Positions 12,401-25,474 of a stretch of DNA of 64,000 nt are shown here, one piece after another. The notes beneath the pieces were generated by a model. The model worked only from the letters and a program-made list of their open reading frames with translations. It was not told the origin of the DNA and did no database searches. The position numbers and the translations under genes are program-made. Within the stretch, counting starts at the first letter, position 1, and each line of letters opens with the position of its first letter. This DNA is from Syngnathus acus (lineage: Eukaryota; Chordata; Actinopteri; Syngnathiformes; Syngnathidae). The stretch is from assembly GCF_901709675.1 (NCBI RefSeq), contig NC_051093.1:9064553-9128552 (forward strand), in the 5' to 3' direction.

Positions 12401-15400
12401 GATTATAATATAAACAATTTATACAAATAAACAGGCGCTTGAGGTACTTCAATAAATGCACATTTCTTTTTCAATCTTAAATCATGGGAATTGGGGGAAA
12501 AAGGTGATCTGAAAAGTGAAGAAACAAACAGTCAAACGTCAAACAGAATTGCATCATCAACTAAGAGTGTGAATGACAGCTAATCTCAATAGCTGAGATT
12601 AGGCTGAACTAGCAAAACAAGCATTTGGCGTGGAGGCTTTCCCTCCCTCCCTCCCTCAATCCGTCCATCCGTCCATCCATCCCTCCCTCGCTTTGGCACG
12701 TCCTGCTCCTCATGCCTAAACAGCGTCGTCCTTTCTCTGCATTCATCTGACCTTCATTCCTTACCACTTCATTTCATTTAATCCATAAACCATATCAAAT
12801 CAGGCGGCACCTTTCCCAATTGCCAGCTCATCGACTCGCCGCTGCTAATCGACTGTTTGTCAAAGTTAAACTGGAGTTTTTTTTACCCGTCACATCACGG
12901 ATTTATCAAAGTAGAACATAGAAGTGTCCATCTTCACTCAATTTTGGTTGCATTCCAAATGGGGGGGCATTCAAACTTCAAGGTGTCACTGTATTTGATT
13001 TCAAGCCTTCATCTCTGCTGGAATTCTGGTCATGACTGAACACGAACAGTGATGTTATGCAAAATTTAAAAAAAAAGCTTGTATGATGTGTCCAAATAGT
13101 TGCGATGAAAGGATTACTCTGATCATATCTGATCAATTCTAATAAGCAAGCAAAGGCAGTTGGATCAAAGTAAGCAGAAGTTTTAGATGTTGACTTGACT
13201 CTAATATATATTTAAAGTGCTTTACCTTCACTTTCTTTGGTCTCCTTTTCAAAAAGCAGCAGAAGAGGTCAAACAATCCATTTTGACATTGTTGTCTTCT
13301 TAATTCCTGCAAGTCTGAAAATTTGCAGAATTATGCTTCGCTGATGTAACCGACTTCGAAGCGACTTTGTTGTCCGCATACCTCGGAGCTGAAAGTCACG
13401 TCTTTTGTAGCTTTATGAATGGCCGCGTATCACAAGTGAAAGCGACTCGGGCTTCCCTGACCTCTTTTCATCCTTCCCCTCATTTTGTAAGAAGCCTGCT
13501 CGCCACCAGCAGGCCCGAGGCCAGTCCTGAGCGGCCGGCGCGGACCGAGGCTCACATTTGTGTACGAGTGCGTGTCTTTGTGTATGAGCCGCCACAGATT
13601 AGCCGCTTTCTGCTGCAAGGTCAGTGGCGGTCTAGCACGCATCGGCAGCGCTGCAGGAGACAAATGGGTGTCATCTGCTGCTGCTGACCAGATATCACTG
13701 CTGGACTTAGCTACACAAAGCATCACACACTTCCCGTGTTCAGTCATGTGGAGTCACATGAGCAAACGGCAATAGCACTAGAAATGTTAATGGAGCAAAG
13801 TCGAGTATGTCGACACTTGCTTTACTCCTCCACGTCTACGTAACCACTCAGACACTTTGCAACAATATTGAATATTAATGAATGGGACAATATTTACACA
13901 GTGTCCCTGCTGTGTCTTTTATTGAATGCATCCATCTGTGAGCAAGTGCATTCAGCTCACATTTTATGATGGCTTTAAATACTAAAGAGTTAAAAAATGG
14001 ATGAAAGTCAGACTTACCTCGAACAAGGTGGCCCCATACGTATTTTCTTTTCTGCATTTTCTGATTTTTTTCCTCAGAGGATGGCACCGGCCAGCAGTTT
14101 TGATGAGAGGACACGCATAAAAAAAAGTTTCAAAAAACTGAAAAACTCATTTTTAATTGACAAAAAGTAATACCCTTCCACTGTCAAATTGGTTGAAATA
14201 CTGTTTAGAAATTCTTATTTCAAATCGACTTCCTGTTGTTGCCCTGAAATAAGAACAGCACAGGTCCAAACAATTTTCACCTCGATCAATTGTAATTATT
14301 ACTTGCTGAAAGGCTCTGATGAGTTGATTAAAAATGGGAGGCCTATTCCCTGCAATGATTATAAACATTTTTTTTGTTGTTTACAGAAGTGACCTGAGGG
14401 CCCATCTAGAAATCAAGAGTGCTCCTTCTAAAGTGTGACTTTAACAAGCCCTAGCTCTTTCCAATAACTCGCCTCTCCCGTTGCCAGACGCTGGCCCAGA
14501 ATACAAATTGTGTTTTCCTTTCTTTATTTGGGTAGGCGGTAGCGCAGGAGGCTTGATGGGCAAAATGTTGTCCGCCAAGTCGAAAAGGAGCCTGTAATAA
14601 GGTGATGAAGCTGCTCCATTCACAAAAAGACAAGAGGACAAAGAGGCTGGAATGGAAAAGTGGCGAGAACATATTGGATGGTGAATGGACGAGGAAATAA
14701 CAAATGAATAAATGGGACCAAAAAAAATTGCTCTTTTGCCATATACAACAAATGTATCTGATTGGGCCCAAAAATATATCATGAATTAAATGAAATAATA
14801 TTCATAATACTGTAAGACATAAAAAGAAGCATCAGACATTTAAAATGTTGACTTCTCATGCATTGATTAAGGGCTTTTTTTTTTAATTAGCATTTTGCCA
14901 AATAATGTTATCCCGCAAGCCTAACTGGACTCCATCACCGAGGAGAAAAAAAAAAACAAGGCCCTTGCATCACACTGCGAGGCAGAGAGGCATGACGAAG
15001 ACTGCAGCATTTTCAGAGGCGCATTTGCACACCGCACTGCAGCTTAAAGCACAATTACAAAGTAGTTAACATTGCTTTCCTTATGATTTCATCCAACACA
15101 TTCAGTAGTTTTGCCTTAACAGGACCTTAGTATTTAATCTTATTTGTATAGAAAGGTTTTTTTTATTCTTGAAAAAGTTCATAATTACTATATTTAGGTT
15201 TGAATTGCCTGAAAGCATCCCAAACAGTCCAGTGCTGTGTCAATACTTAGCAATGACTTGCATCATCTGCACTACTGTTACGCTTTGTGAATATTTTGGC
15301 AGAAAAGTTGGCCTTGGGGGGGTTTTGTCTTTGTCTGGCAATGTTAAGGACTCCAACATAAGAAGCGGTGGCCCGCCCACTGACGAGGAGAGAAGAGGTC

Positions 15401-18184
15401 AAAGTCAAGCGCATCATTTCGATTACGCCTCGATTGTGTTGATGCAGCAAAGTGCAAAGAACGCTGCAGAAGAGCGGGGGACACCCTTTGCAGTTATCAC
15501 TTGCTGGCCAGATCAAATTCAACTGGACTTGCTAAGCTAAGGGATGCTAGGTGCTAACCAGCCTTGCACATTGCTACAGCATTCCGTGCACACAGCACAT
15601 TCTAAACATAGTGATTGTTGAAGGTCATTGCTTATACTTTCCCATTTGCTTTTTTGCACTGCCCCAAGGTTGTGCTACACTGCTTTCACACATATTTGCT
15701 GAGTCAGCGCATGGCTTGAGAAATTTGCTCCGTTTACTGATTCGGCAGACTTTGAAATCAGAAATATCCCACTCAAATCTCAGAGTCAAAAAAATAATCA
15801 CATAGCTGATGAATTTACGGATTTTTTTTTTGGGGTGTGCAAAATTACGCTTCACTTCATAGATGGAGAATTCAGAAATTGATGGTGAGTCGTTTCCTTA
15901 TAGGGAACAGATTGTGTTAAATAGTGACATCGTATAATTGTTACATCCAGGGAGACAGCCAGCTAGGAAAAAAAAAAAATTGAGGTGTAAATTGAAATAT
16001 TTCCGGCGCACATTAATGTCTACATTATCCCTGCACATTTGTATTTTTTATGAATTGTGTAAATTGCATCAATTGCAGAATGATAACACTGTTGTCTGAC
16101 AAAGTGACCACAGATGGCCGGCAAAACGTGTTTTCCTGGAAAAAGAGAGGGTGGGGGTGGGGGAGGCTTAACTGTATGTCTCCTCATACGGGCATCATTC
16201 TGTGCACTGCACCTGGGTTAGAAGAGCCTCTCTGCCAAATGATCCCATTGGAGGAAAGCCGCAATGGAGGGAGGACAGAACGAGAGAAACAAATATTGAA
16301 TCAAGGATTTAGAGGCGAGGGGAAAAGGGGATCCAAAATGTGCCGGGGAGAGAGGGCAATGATGAGATCACATCAATGTGTTTTGCTAACAACAAATGCG
16401 CGTGGGAAATGAACGGCCGGAGAGACAAAGAGTGGGGTGGCGAGTAGATGGATGCCGAGGCGGCCAGATAAATGAGGTGGCTTGTGAGGGGACCTTCCGT
16501 GGGATGGACACAAATGGGTGAAATGAGCAAAAAGGGAAATTACAAAGAAAACCAGACAATGGAGACTGGGAAAGAGGATGATGACTGGAATTAATTCCAA
16601 ACATCAGGCCAAAAGTCATGAGCACTACTTGAATGTAGAAGGTGTCACAATACTTTTTTTTTTTTTTAAACAATGATTTTACTTGCCGTTTATGAATGGG
16701 ATCTATGAAAATTGGGTATTGTCAAAATTGGGTCCGGCAAAATCAATGCAGAAGCTACTTGAGATGCGCAAGTCCAATTTTGTCCCATCTCACCTGAATG
16801 GAGAGTGGCAAGTTGACAAAATGAAGGACAACAACCAAGACCTTGATGAAAATAATGGACGTCAGCCAGCTAAGAGAAATCAAGACGTGGCTTTCTCTTG
16901 GCAAGAAAAGAGGAAGGACAGTTATCACCTTGACAGCGGAAGAAGAGATGCAAGGGAGAAAAAAAAGAAGAGGGGATGATATGGAGAATGAAGGAGGACA
17001 AAATGAGAAAATGAATGAGGCAAACAAAAGCGCTCACGTTAAAACACGCTTCCATCTGTCAGGAAAGAAAATTGAAAATTCCTTCTCTGCCTCCGGATTG
17101 TTTGTGGTTGGCTACAAACGTGTTTTCGCTCCTGTTGCATGAATACTGTACTTTGGGGAATTGAGCATTTCTTCTATCTAAAATGAGTCTCCAGAAGCCT
17201 GAATGGAATGCAAATGGATCACCATATGGACTCGGTATGGAGTTTCCATGTTCTGCAACTCTGGTTTGCTGCCACATGGTGTGTGTGTGTATGGGGACAC
17301 CACTTTTTTTTTTTTATATCATCACATTCTCATCATCAGCAATTTATGCACTTCCTCCTTGTGTCCCAAGTCATGCCAAATCTCATTAATGTTATCTAGC
17401 TTCCAGTGGCAACTTGTTTTGATCAACCAAGCCCGTTTGTTGTGCACCATGGCAAGTGGAACGAGGACTGTTTGGCATGCCAGAAGCAATTTCTACCATA
17501 TAATGTGTGAACTTCACAAGTAGAAGACATTGCAAATGATAAAGACCAAATATTGCTGTCACTCATTGGCAGAGCTAGAGGGGGGGGAAATAAAGGGCAA
17601 AGACCCCCTGAAATTTGCTTTGGGTATGTAAAAATACAGTTTTTGTTTGTTTAGTGGACTAGTTGTGATGTCTTGGTTAGAATTACGTGTCAGAGAACGA
17701 GCGCAAAAAGCATGTACAGTAATTGTGTAAGTGTCCGGAGGGATGACCGGGCTGAAGCGTCAGCCTGAAGCCGAGAGAGCCCAGTTCTATCCAAAGCAAG
17801 CCAAGCGTGAGAGCATGAGCAAGAAGCAGAAAGCAATGAAGTGAAATTAAAACCCGCTGGTGGTTAGACGCTAGCCTCAAAAGAGGCTTGACTCAATTCT
17901 AGACCTCTTCAAGACAATAAACCGGAAAAACTAGCCACAATGCAGGCACAACATTAGTCGCAACTTCTAAAAGGTCTTTTAAAAGTCTTTTGCGGTGCGA
18001 AAACCTTTTTACTATTTTTATGTGAACCAGAGCAGATAAAAAGATCATTTGGTAGTTTACAGGCTAGCATAAAACAAAGCACATTGAAAAGACTTAAGGA
18101 GCTAAAAAAAGTCAAATCAATATTTTTGAATAGATTAAAAAAAAAAAGCTAAATAAAACTCCTTTTAGTGAAAACAAGGTTGCT

Positions 18185-18390
18185 GGAGTTCATCTTCACA
18201 GTCCATGCGGCTGCACTGGCAGTCCCCGAGCCGTCCATAATGTAATAACGGCCTGCGGCAGTCACAAGGGCGCACCTAATAAGGCTAACAAGTCATGTCA
18301 GCATGGGACATTAGCGGCCAGGGGATCGATGCGCACCAAATTCAGGTGCATTAAGCCGACTTAATTATAGCTTCCTTTGTGTCCACACAC
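18185..18390. promoter_or_regulatory. Candidate conserved non-coding block
   Basis: This balanced-composition stretch contains TCCATAATGTAATAACGG, TAAGGCTAAC and TTAAGCCGACTTAATTATAG within an AT-rich, repeat-rich neighbourhood. No protein frame fits. The call rests on texture alone and needs a cross-species alignment. Confidence 0.2.
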
Positions 18391-18954
18391 ACACACGGTT
18401 CAAATGTGTGCAGTGACACATTTACTTTGAAATGATTTGTTGAATTCATTCACTGCCAATGGACGTCAAAGTTGCATTTGTAACTGGGACACAATGTCTT
18501 TAAAAAGAGAATTTAGCCAAAAAAACAAACAAAGGGGAAACAAAAAAGCAACAGTTACCTTATTTTGCTTACTGCTGCAGCCTTGCAAGCTCATGAAAAA
18601 AAAAAAAAAACAATCTAACAGGCAGTCGTGTCGACTTTGGCTCAACATGCCCTATTTCACAAGTCCACAAAGCAATTCAGTGTCCTACAGTCAAATACGG
18701 ATTGGAGCCAGGATTTTTAATCTACTCCCTGAGAATGTTCGTGTTTGGCTTGCTGATGATGCCAATTCGCGAGCGCTTCTTTCATATATATATTTTTTGC
18801 ATCCTACTGTTCGCTGTTGGAGCCCCGAGTCAAAATGAGATGAGTACACAGAGGTGCCCGAGAAAAATATGATCTGAGCGCTCATGAAACATATTAAAAA
18901 AAATCCAACACCTCCGAAAGTGATTAAATAAAAGCGAATATGATAATCTTGTCT

Positions 18955-19330
18955 GCCGAGTTGTTGTTAGTTGTGTCAGCCTAATAAATTGTTAATGGGG
19001 AACACGTGCGCAAGCCTTATTTAGTTTTAATTAATCTATTTGATATCCGCTCTTCCTTTCAGCTTTGCACACAAACGAGAATCCTTTTCCCGACTGAGTC
19101 GTGGAATGGAGGGGAAATTACATTAAGATGTAATACAGTCGGCACACGGTGAGCTGGTTAATGTGTGTTAATGAAGCAATCAATAAACGGAAAAATAAAC
19201 TGTGCATAAAGGGCACATTTGCGCGCCCAAGGTGCTCTCTCTTTTATTTCGTTATTGCCCTAATGCATTTGTAATGCGCTGCATCTTGTTTGAGGTCATA
19301 ACAACTTTCCTCTGGTTTCACGAAACGACA
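18955..19330. promoter_or_regulatory. Candidate conserved non-coding block with homeodomain-type cores
   Basis: Dense TTAATTAAT, GTTAATG, CAATCAATAA and TAATGC motifs mix with GC-containing words such as TTTGCGCGCCC. There is no reading frame. This is inference from appearance, not alignment. Confidence 0.2.
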
Positions 19331-19615
19331 ACAAGACGCTGCAGCGGCCAATAAATCACACAACCTGCGATGAAATCCATTTGCAAAGCTGCGCCGCTTC
19401 TATTTGGAAAGCGAGGGGAAGAGCTGTAATTATGTTTTCTATTGAGAGGTACAACAGATGAATGACAGCACCGCAACGAGAAAGTTCGATAAGTGACCCG
19501 AGTGCTCCTGTCTACATCTTGCCATCTAAATAAACCCGACAAATCCTCTCTTCACCTGCGCAGACGTCTGCCTGTCAACACATCATCACAAAGGTCACTC
19601 AGTAAATTTGTTTCT

Positions 19616-19772
19616 CCATCCATCCATCCATCCATCCATCCATCCATCCATCCATCCATCCATCCATCCATCCACCCATCCATCCACCCAACCATCCATC
19701 CATCCATCCATCCATCCATCCATCCACCCAACCATCCATCCATCCATCCATCCATCCATCCATCCATCCATC
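19616..19772. repeat. (ATCC)n tetranucleotide microsatellite with interruptions
   Basis: About 39 units of CATC/ATCC run here, with variant units CACC and AACC at intervals. It opens spurious frames on both strands (SIHP and MDGW repeats), which are not genes. It is highly likely to be polymorphic. Confidence 0.97.
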
Positions 19773-20329
19773 GTGACTAAAAATAGCCGGCGTGACAAAT
19801 TGTTTGAGCACAACGGGCCGGCCGCCAATCAGCCGCCATATATTCATTCATTTGCAACAACCTGCATGGGAGTCCCATAAGTAATCAGACAAAGCCTAAC
19901 CTTTCCAACGATGGAGACACGGACATAATCAAACAATGCGAAGCCGAGGCCTCAAATTAGGATGTTGTTTCGCTACAAAGCGATTGATTGTGTTGATTAA
20001 GTATGTGATGTTGTCATTGATGTGGAAATAGAAGGAGGCCGTGAAAGGCGTCCTCTTGGCTCCACCCCTGATAGTTCCCCTTGTGTTCCAAGCATTGAGC
20101 AAGACCAAACCTCCTTGCTTATGTAGATTTGTTAGCGTCTTATTTATTCCTTCCTTCATCCTTGTCTCATCTAGCATTCCATGGTGGAATCCAACGTTGA
20201 CCTCCCAACGACGTCGGCGGCCTCATCTCTCCCTTTCCGCTTCCCCTCTCTGCGTCAACTCCCTCTGCTTTTAATCTCGTCTCAGTCATTTCTTGTTTAA
20301 TATTCTGTCTTTCATTATCATCATCCCAG

Positions 20330-20375
20330 GATTACCTGTCAGAACTTCATCGTGCTTTCATCTTGTCAGAAGGAG
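20330..20375 (+). other. Candidate small 5' untranslated exon upstream of pvalb
   Basis: A 46-bp block is flanked by a pyrimidine-rich acceptor (TCATCATCCCAG) and a donor (AAGGAG|GTGAGAGG). It has no long frame and precedes the pvalb ATG exon by 2.9 kb on the same strand. It could be spliced between an exon at about 9.0 kb and 23321. Unproven. Confidence 0.3.
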
Positions 20376-20892
20376 GTGAGAGGCTCGCCTCTGGTGGCCT
20401 TTTTTTTGCTGCCAGCGTTTTAATTGTACCGATAAAATTGTTGGATATTTGTTTGTTTGCTCGCGCTAACAAGTAATCCTTTCAAGCTAATTAGTGGCAA
20501 TAAATTGTAAAAAAAAAAAAGGTGCAATTAGGTTTGTTCCTAATGGAGGGAAGAAAAAGAGAAAACACATCAAGAGTATTTAATATATCACCGGAGATGC
20601 TAAATGCTTTGAAGCAAGTGTTAAATGAAAGGAGAAAGCTTCAATTAAAAGTGGAAAGAAAAGAGACAGACAATGCTTTGGCCATGGGGTGGTGGTCGTA
20701 ATCATCTCAGAGGGGGATTAGAGGACAGAGAGGTCCCTTGAGTGGGCGGAGTGAGAAAATTAGGGGAAGAAATCCAATAGCTGCAAGGAGGAAGGCACAA
20801 TAGGGGGGGAGGAAGGACAAAACAAGGGTGGGACCAACAGAACAAGGCTGGCCCACTCTTTGACCATCGTTAATAGCCATGTTAAATAGTAT

Positions 20893-20960
20893 AAAGAAAT
20901 ATATAATATTAGAATAATATAATAAAATGATATATAATATTAGAATAATATGATATAAAA
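20893..20960. repeat. AT-rich tandem repeat, about 30-bp unit, two copies
   Basis: The word ATATAATATTAGAATAATAT occurs twice in succession, separated by AATAAAATGAT, followed by further AT-rich degenerate sequence. Confidence 0.75.
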
Positions 20961-21109
20961 TAATATATAATTAATATATATACTATATTTTCAGTTTTTC
21001 ATTCAGAGAGGCAGTCATGGAGTGTCTAAAATGCAATCAAAGTCAATAAATCAAATGAAACAGAGTCATCCAAAATAAAAGATCGAAGATGCTATTTGAC
21101 TTCCTGAAC

Positions 21110-21290
21110 TGGCTCCTCCATAGAATGAGATTAAATTTAGATAGTGAGACAGCATCTCCAGCAGGTAATTACTTTCCGATAGCCAGCGTTTGCTTGCAAA
21201 ATGAGAAGCGCTGCTTTCCCGGCCGGCCAGGGCTTACTTGCGATTTATTTCAAGGTCACATTTTAATTACACCTAATTAGACTGACCACG
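21110..21290. promoter_or_regulatory. Candidate conserved non-coding block
   Basis: Mixed-composition sequence includes GCAGGTAATTACTTTCCG, CTTTCCCGGCCGGCC and CACCTAATTAGACTGACC. No frame fits a protein. It may be an enhancer. This rests on texture only. Confidence 0.2.
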
Positions 21291-21959
21291 CTTTAACGGG
21301 TGTAGCCAAACTTGGTCAAAATGCTGATGGAAGCAAACTTGTTGATTCACCCATGAGGAATGATCTATGAATTTATAAAATAAAAGGAAATGTTCATTGT
21401 GCTCATGCATGTATTCCACTATGAATATTCACTAACAGAAGAATACTTGGATAACTAAAGTTAATGAGATGGACACTCAAGGAAACATTGCTGACTTTTT
21501 TTTTTCCCAAGGCTTATGAGTGCTTGAAATAATGGGCATTTTTAATTTGTTTGTTAATATTACATGCAAATATGTCAAGTGGTCTCAGCACTGGCGCCGC
21601 TTTTATTATGTTTGTTTTGCAAATGAATCTCATGAATGTGTATGTAAGTTTATTAGACTGCAAATCGTAGCAGAATGTGTCACATGGGAGGATGGATAAA
21701 AGTTGTGAATATTTTATGACTTATTTGCGGGGTCGAATACAAGCATCTTTTTGTTTTATTTATCATTTTTTTCTTAATTGTTCCTTTTGTTGTGTTCTTT
21801 TTTTTTTACTACTTATACATCAAACATATAAAAAGCAGATACAGAGTTACAATCCACATTTTTTGTTTTTTGTCTGTCCGTATCTATTTGTGTGTTCTTC
21901 CTATCAGCATCAACTGAAATTACTGTTAGCTTTCATTGCATTTGAGCATCAATTATGTA

Positions 21960-22330
21960 AATATTATGCAATTTAGAGGAGCTTCATGGGACAATAAATT
22001 AGCTCTCAGGCTTAGGGAAATAATAGCCTGCTGCATCTGTTTATATGATAATAACTCATCCTTCTCGGTTCCTAATATAAAAGCATTTTAGAGAAATGTC
22101 AGCGAATGTATAAATGCAAACTTCCTGGGTCTTTCTGCAGCCTTTATACTATTACTGTAAATAAATATCAGTTAACTTTGTCCAGTTCCGCTGAGAGCTG
22201 ATTGGCTTAGGTTATCACACCAAGTCAATCTTAGCCGGTCGCTTCATTGTTTGCTTTCCCTCCAGACACCTTTGTGCTATAGGTCACAAAAGAAGCTTGC
22301 GCTGGTAATAATAAATGATTGAACATGTGG
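21960..22330. promoter_or_regulatory. Candidate conserved non-coding block
   Basis: A long stretch of non-repetitive, non-coding sequence contains CAATAAATTAGCTCTCAGG, ATGATAATAACTCATCC and GGTTATCACACCAAGTC. It stands out from neighbouring homopolymer-rich DNA. Alignment to other fish would be decisive. Confidence 0.2.
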
Positions 22331-23020
22331 CCACACAAGTTAAGTACTGCTCACTATTGATCCATGTGTGCAGGCCTGTGTCACCAAAGTAGATAAGACT
22401 GGAGAGCTTCGAGAAGCTCATATATCACCTGCTGTGATGAAAACCACAAATGGAGGTCACCTTCAATAATACAAGTGCTTGTCTGGCTAAATGCTACCAT
22501 TAACTTTGGACAAATACATTATGTTATTTCTTCTGTGTCTTAAGTGGTAATAAGTCATTTAAATATTGACGGTACAATTAAAGCTAATAGATGGGTCGCC
22601 ACACTTCAAATGAAGTGTCAGCCTGTTTTGATTGGAAAAAGATATTCATTTATAAAATACTTTTAAATGCACCACGCACGGCTGTATTGATTGTTTGTGT
22701 CCAGAAGCCACAGACAATCTAGTGAAGGATGAAGACATTTGTGTCTACATCTAACTTCTACAGTATCTTTGGGTTCAAGCTTATTAAGAAGGAGAGTGCA
22801 TCAGTCAAAGTCCCAAGAGAGGGACACCTTCATAAGGTTGTGTCAAGCCAAAGCGCTTCTTCTGCGAGGTATAGAGTGGATATTTAAAAATCTATACACA
22901 ATCGCAATTATTTTTTTTAAGCCTGGTGTTATATGTGGTTATAATTCACATTCACGGTGGAAAACATTTTAAACGATTAATCATGATTAATTTTGTTGTA
23001 TATTACAAAAACAAATTGAA

Positions 23021-23055
23021 CAGGGGTGTGTAGACTTTTTCTAGGGGCATTTATG
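23021..23055 (+). mobile_element. Tc1-like transposon terminal fragment
   Basis: CAGGGGTGTGTAGACTTTTT is the end sequence of a Tc1-like family abundant in teleosts. The same word recurs at 37034, 37118, 45929 and (variant) 50645. Only the end is recognisable here. Confidence 0.7.
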
Positions 23056-23325
23056 TCATCAGAAGTGGGATGGATAGTGAAGTCTCATTTAGTATTTCAG
23101 AGACAGCTGAAGACTCAGATGGTCTGTTTAATCCCCGCTGACTTGGCCTCCGGCCCTCCGGCCCGCTTTTATGTGTAGCGGCTCTACAAGGAAAATGTTC
23201 TAGTCGTCTATACGGCGCTGGCTGCCATCTGTGCTTCTTCCTTTGACTGCTTCATTCTACTTTTGTGCTTTTACTCGATAGCCCACAACTTCTGACCCTT
23301 TCTTTTCTTGTCTCCAACAGCCAAA

Positions 23326-23990
23326 ATGGCGATGAACAGCATCCTCAACGCTGACAACATCAAGAAAGCACTCGATGCATTTGCAGGTGAATTCAAGTGA
23401 AACATCTTTGACAGCTTCCACTCGGATCGATTGACAAGATGCGGTTTGGTCATGACGTGAACTTTTTGTGCATCGATACGTTTTGTGTGCGCAGTGGCCG
23501 ACTCTTTTGACCATAAGAGGTTTTTTGACATGATCGGCCTGAAGAACAAATCTGCTGACGATGTGAAGAAGGTCTTCACGGTGCTGGATGCCGACAACAG
23601 TGGCTACATAGAGGAGGAGGAGCTCAAGTAAGAGAAATAACAAGAATGAGATGAAGCCTAAATATAATTCTGATGTTTTGAATCCGCTTAGATTTGTCTT
23701 GAAGGGCTTTGCCAAAGATGGCAGGGACCTGACCGATAAGGAAACCAAAACATTTTTACACGCAGCCGACAAGGATGGAGACGGCAAGATTGGAGTAGAA
23801 GGTAAAAGTACCATAACAATACAGCTGCATGGAGTCTAGTAATATATGTATTTTTAATTTAAAATAAATAAAAATAATTAAATACTTTTTAAAATTAGTT
23901 TATTTGTTTAAATTATTTTAAATAATGTTTTTATTTTATTTCATTTTTTTTTCGCTTCTCTTAGAGTTTACCACCCTTGTGAAAGAATAA
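23326..23990 (+). CDS. pvalb: Parvalbumin, alpha type
   Basis: A cytosolic EF-hand Ca2+ buffer that speeds relaxation in fast muscle and shapes calcium signals in neurons and sensory cells. Coding exons are 23326-23386, 23495-23627, 23692-23801 and 23965-23990, giving 109 aa in continuous phase. The N-terminal AB region is followed by two complete EF loops: [12 protein letters not shown] at 52-63 and [12 protein letters not shown] at 91-102, both with the invariant Gly at loop position 6 and Glu at 12. [18 protein letters not shown] links them. Length, and linkage to csf2rb and baiap2l2 as in human 22q12-13, point to the PVALB (alpha) lineage rather than the fish beta allergen genes. The ATG exon starts at 23321, so the 5' leader must come from upstream. 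Poly(A) signals follow at 24055 and 24376/24387. I cannot choose between the numbered teleost paralogues (pvalb6 or pvalb7). Confidence 0.95.
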
Positions 23991-24054
23991 GCACCTGTGA
24001 AGACGGAGCCCAAAAGACCTCCTGACCCCATGGCCTCCATCCTTTTGATCGCAC

Positions 24055-24060
24055 AATAAA
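24055..24060 (+). terminator. pvalb poly(A) signal, proximal
   Basis: AATAAA lies 65 bp after the stop codon. Distal AATAAA copies at 24376 and 24387 may mark a longer 3' UTR. Confidence 0.55.
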
Positions 24061-24375
24061 GCCAAACACATTGCCCCGAAGCCACATGCACTCATCCCAT
24101 CTTCTCCCTTTTCTACAAACTCTTCTTGTTTGCGCTTATGTATAGAGAATAAGAACATGCCTGCAGGACGTAGACCTTGCATTATAAAGCAAAGTAGATA
24201 TGTGGAGAGATAATATGCCAGACCTATTTCCCCCCCCCCTCTGTGCTTCATCCCCTTATCTACATATCTTTCTTATTTTAATTTTCTCAGCCATTGCTGC
24301 CCCTCCGCCTCCCAAATTAAAATGAGATGTATTATTGTCATGCCATAAGAAGAATGCGGTTAAGCTGTGAATGAA

Positions 24376-24392
24376 AATAAATATGAATAAAA
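24376..24392 (+). terminator. pvalb poly(A) signals, distal
   Basis: Two AATAAA hexamers lie 11 bp apart, about 390 bp after the stop codon, and end the plausible 3' UTR before the convergent baiap2l2 gene. Confidence 0.5.
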
Positions 24393-24399
24393 TGAAGAC

Positions 24400-25474
24400 C
24401 ATGTGACTTGAACTGGCTTTGTTGTTTTTTTTTGCTGCACTTTTTCCTCAAGCAGAGCAACTGAAAAACAACTTGACAGCAAGCCCTCATAAAGTATAGA
24501 GCCATGCACTTCAAAGCCTTTGAGAAAGGCACCATATAAAAACAAGCCTGGAATATTATCAAATGTACCAGAGGTGCTGGGCTCATTTAAAACAAGCATA
24601 CTTTGAAGCCATTAACACAACTGGATTCACACTGAGGTTCAATTTGGGTTAAGCATCCCCGACGGAAGAGCCAAAAAGGCAATGTGGGATCTTCTTTTGT
24701 AGGCCAATTTACTGCCTGAGCAAAATAAACAGAGTCCAGTTCGCTTGTATGGAGGCGACCAAGACAGAACCGGTTTGATTCCCAATGTTGCGTATCCAGG
24801 GGAGGGACAAGACAAAATGATACAATAAATATTAAAATGGACCTTCATTGAACAGCATTTATTTGGGAATAGTAACATTTCATTATTACATTTTCAATTT
24901 GCATGAATGGAGCTATGATGTCTCAGAGGTGTCATTAGTTTTAATTTTCCAATTACTATATGGTTGAGAACAGACTAGCGAAGAAATACCAGAGCCGAAG
25001 TGCGATGGTAAGGAAAAAAATTAAAAACACCAACAACTGCTCAGAATCGAGCATACGGACGATTTCTAAGTCATGAAAATTGAAGGCGCGTTATTTTTAA
25101 CTACCTAAAAATCATGCTCAGCACAAAAATACCGAGACTTGTAATGTAGCCCAAAATTGGGAAAAGAGATTTTAAGTGGCCCCTCACAAATATTTGTCTA
25201 CATTTGTTGCTGGGACAGTGGTAGCGCCCCCTGCTGGCAATAAGTGATACATTACATTGGTTCATAGTGGCACATTATTAAAAAAAAATAGATACTGGAA
25301 AGAGAATTGTGGTGGTATTCAAGCAGAATATGATCTCCATATGATTCATTCAACAAAACTAGAATGCAATCATCCAAACCCGAAGAGGTTGCAGAATATG
25401 GCAAAGTATTATTAACAACGTCAAGAGAGGACAATCGTCAACCGTACTTGTTGTATTTTGATAGCTAGGTGACA
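24400..25474. other. Spacer between the convergent pvalb and baiap2l2 genes
   Basis: No coding exon is seen. The part adjoining 25475 should be the baiap2l2 3' UTR. A minus-strand AATAAA (plus-strand TTTATT) at about 24858 is a possible end signal. Confidence 0.4.

Larger units (their letters stand above)
9045..20329. other. 11 kb without coding genes; possible pvalb leader intron or regulatory spacer
   Basis: I found no exon with paired splice sites and recognisable protein. Contents include a (TG)n at 9418-9443, homopolymer runs, the 157-bp (ATCC)n array at 19616-19772, and a few dense, mixed-composition blocks with TAATTA/TTAAT cores (18185-18390, 18955-19330) that look more constrained than their surroundings. 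Confidence 0.4.
20376..23320. other. Non-coding stretch upstream of the pvalb coding exons
   Basis: No coding exons are seen. It holds an AT-rich tandem repeat (20893-20960), two constrained-looking blocks (21110-21290 and 21960-22330), and a Tc1 terminal fragment at 23021. If the exon at 20330-20375 is real, this is a pvalb intron. Confidence 0.4.

Noticed and set aside
13367-13775. Several overlapping frames of 60-106 codons on both strands
   Set aside because: No family resemblance, no paired splice sites in phase, and competing frames on both strands.
19493-19880. Overlapping frames on both strands with SIHP or MDGW repeats; CRISPR-like regularity
   Set aside because: They are translations of a simple (ATCC)n microsatellite. 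The units are 4 bp with no unique spacers.
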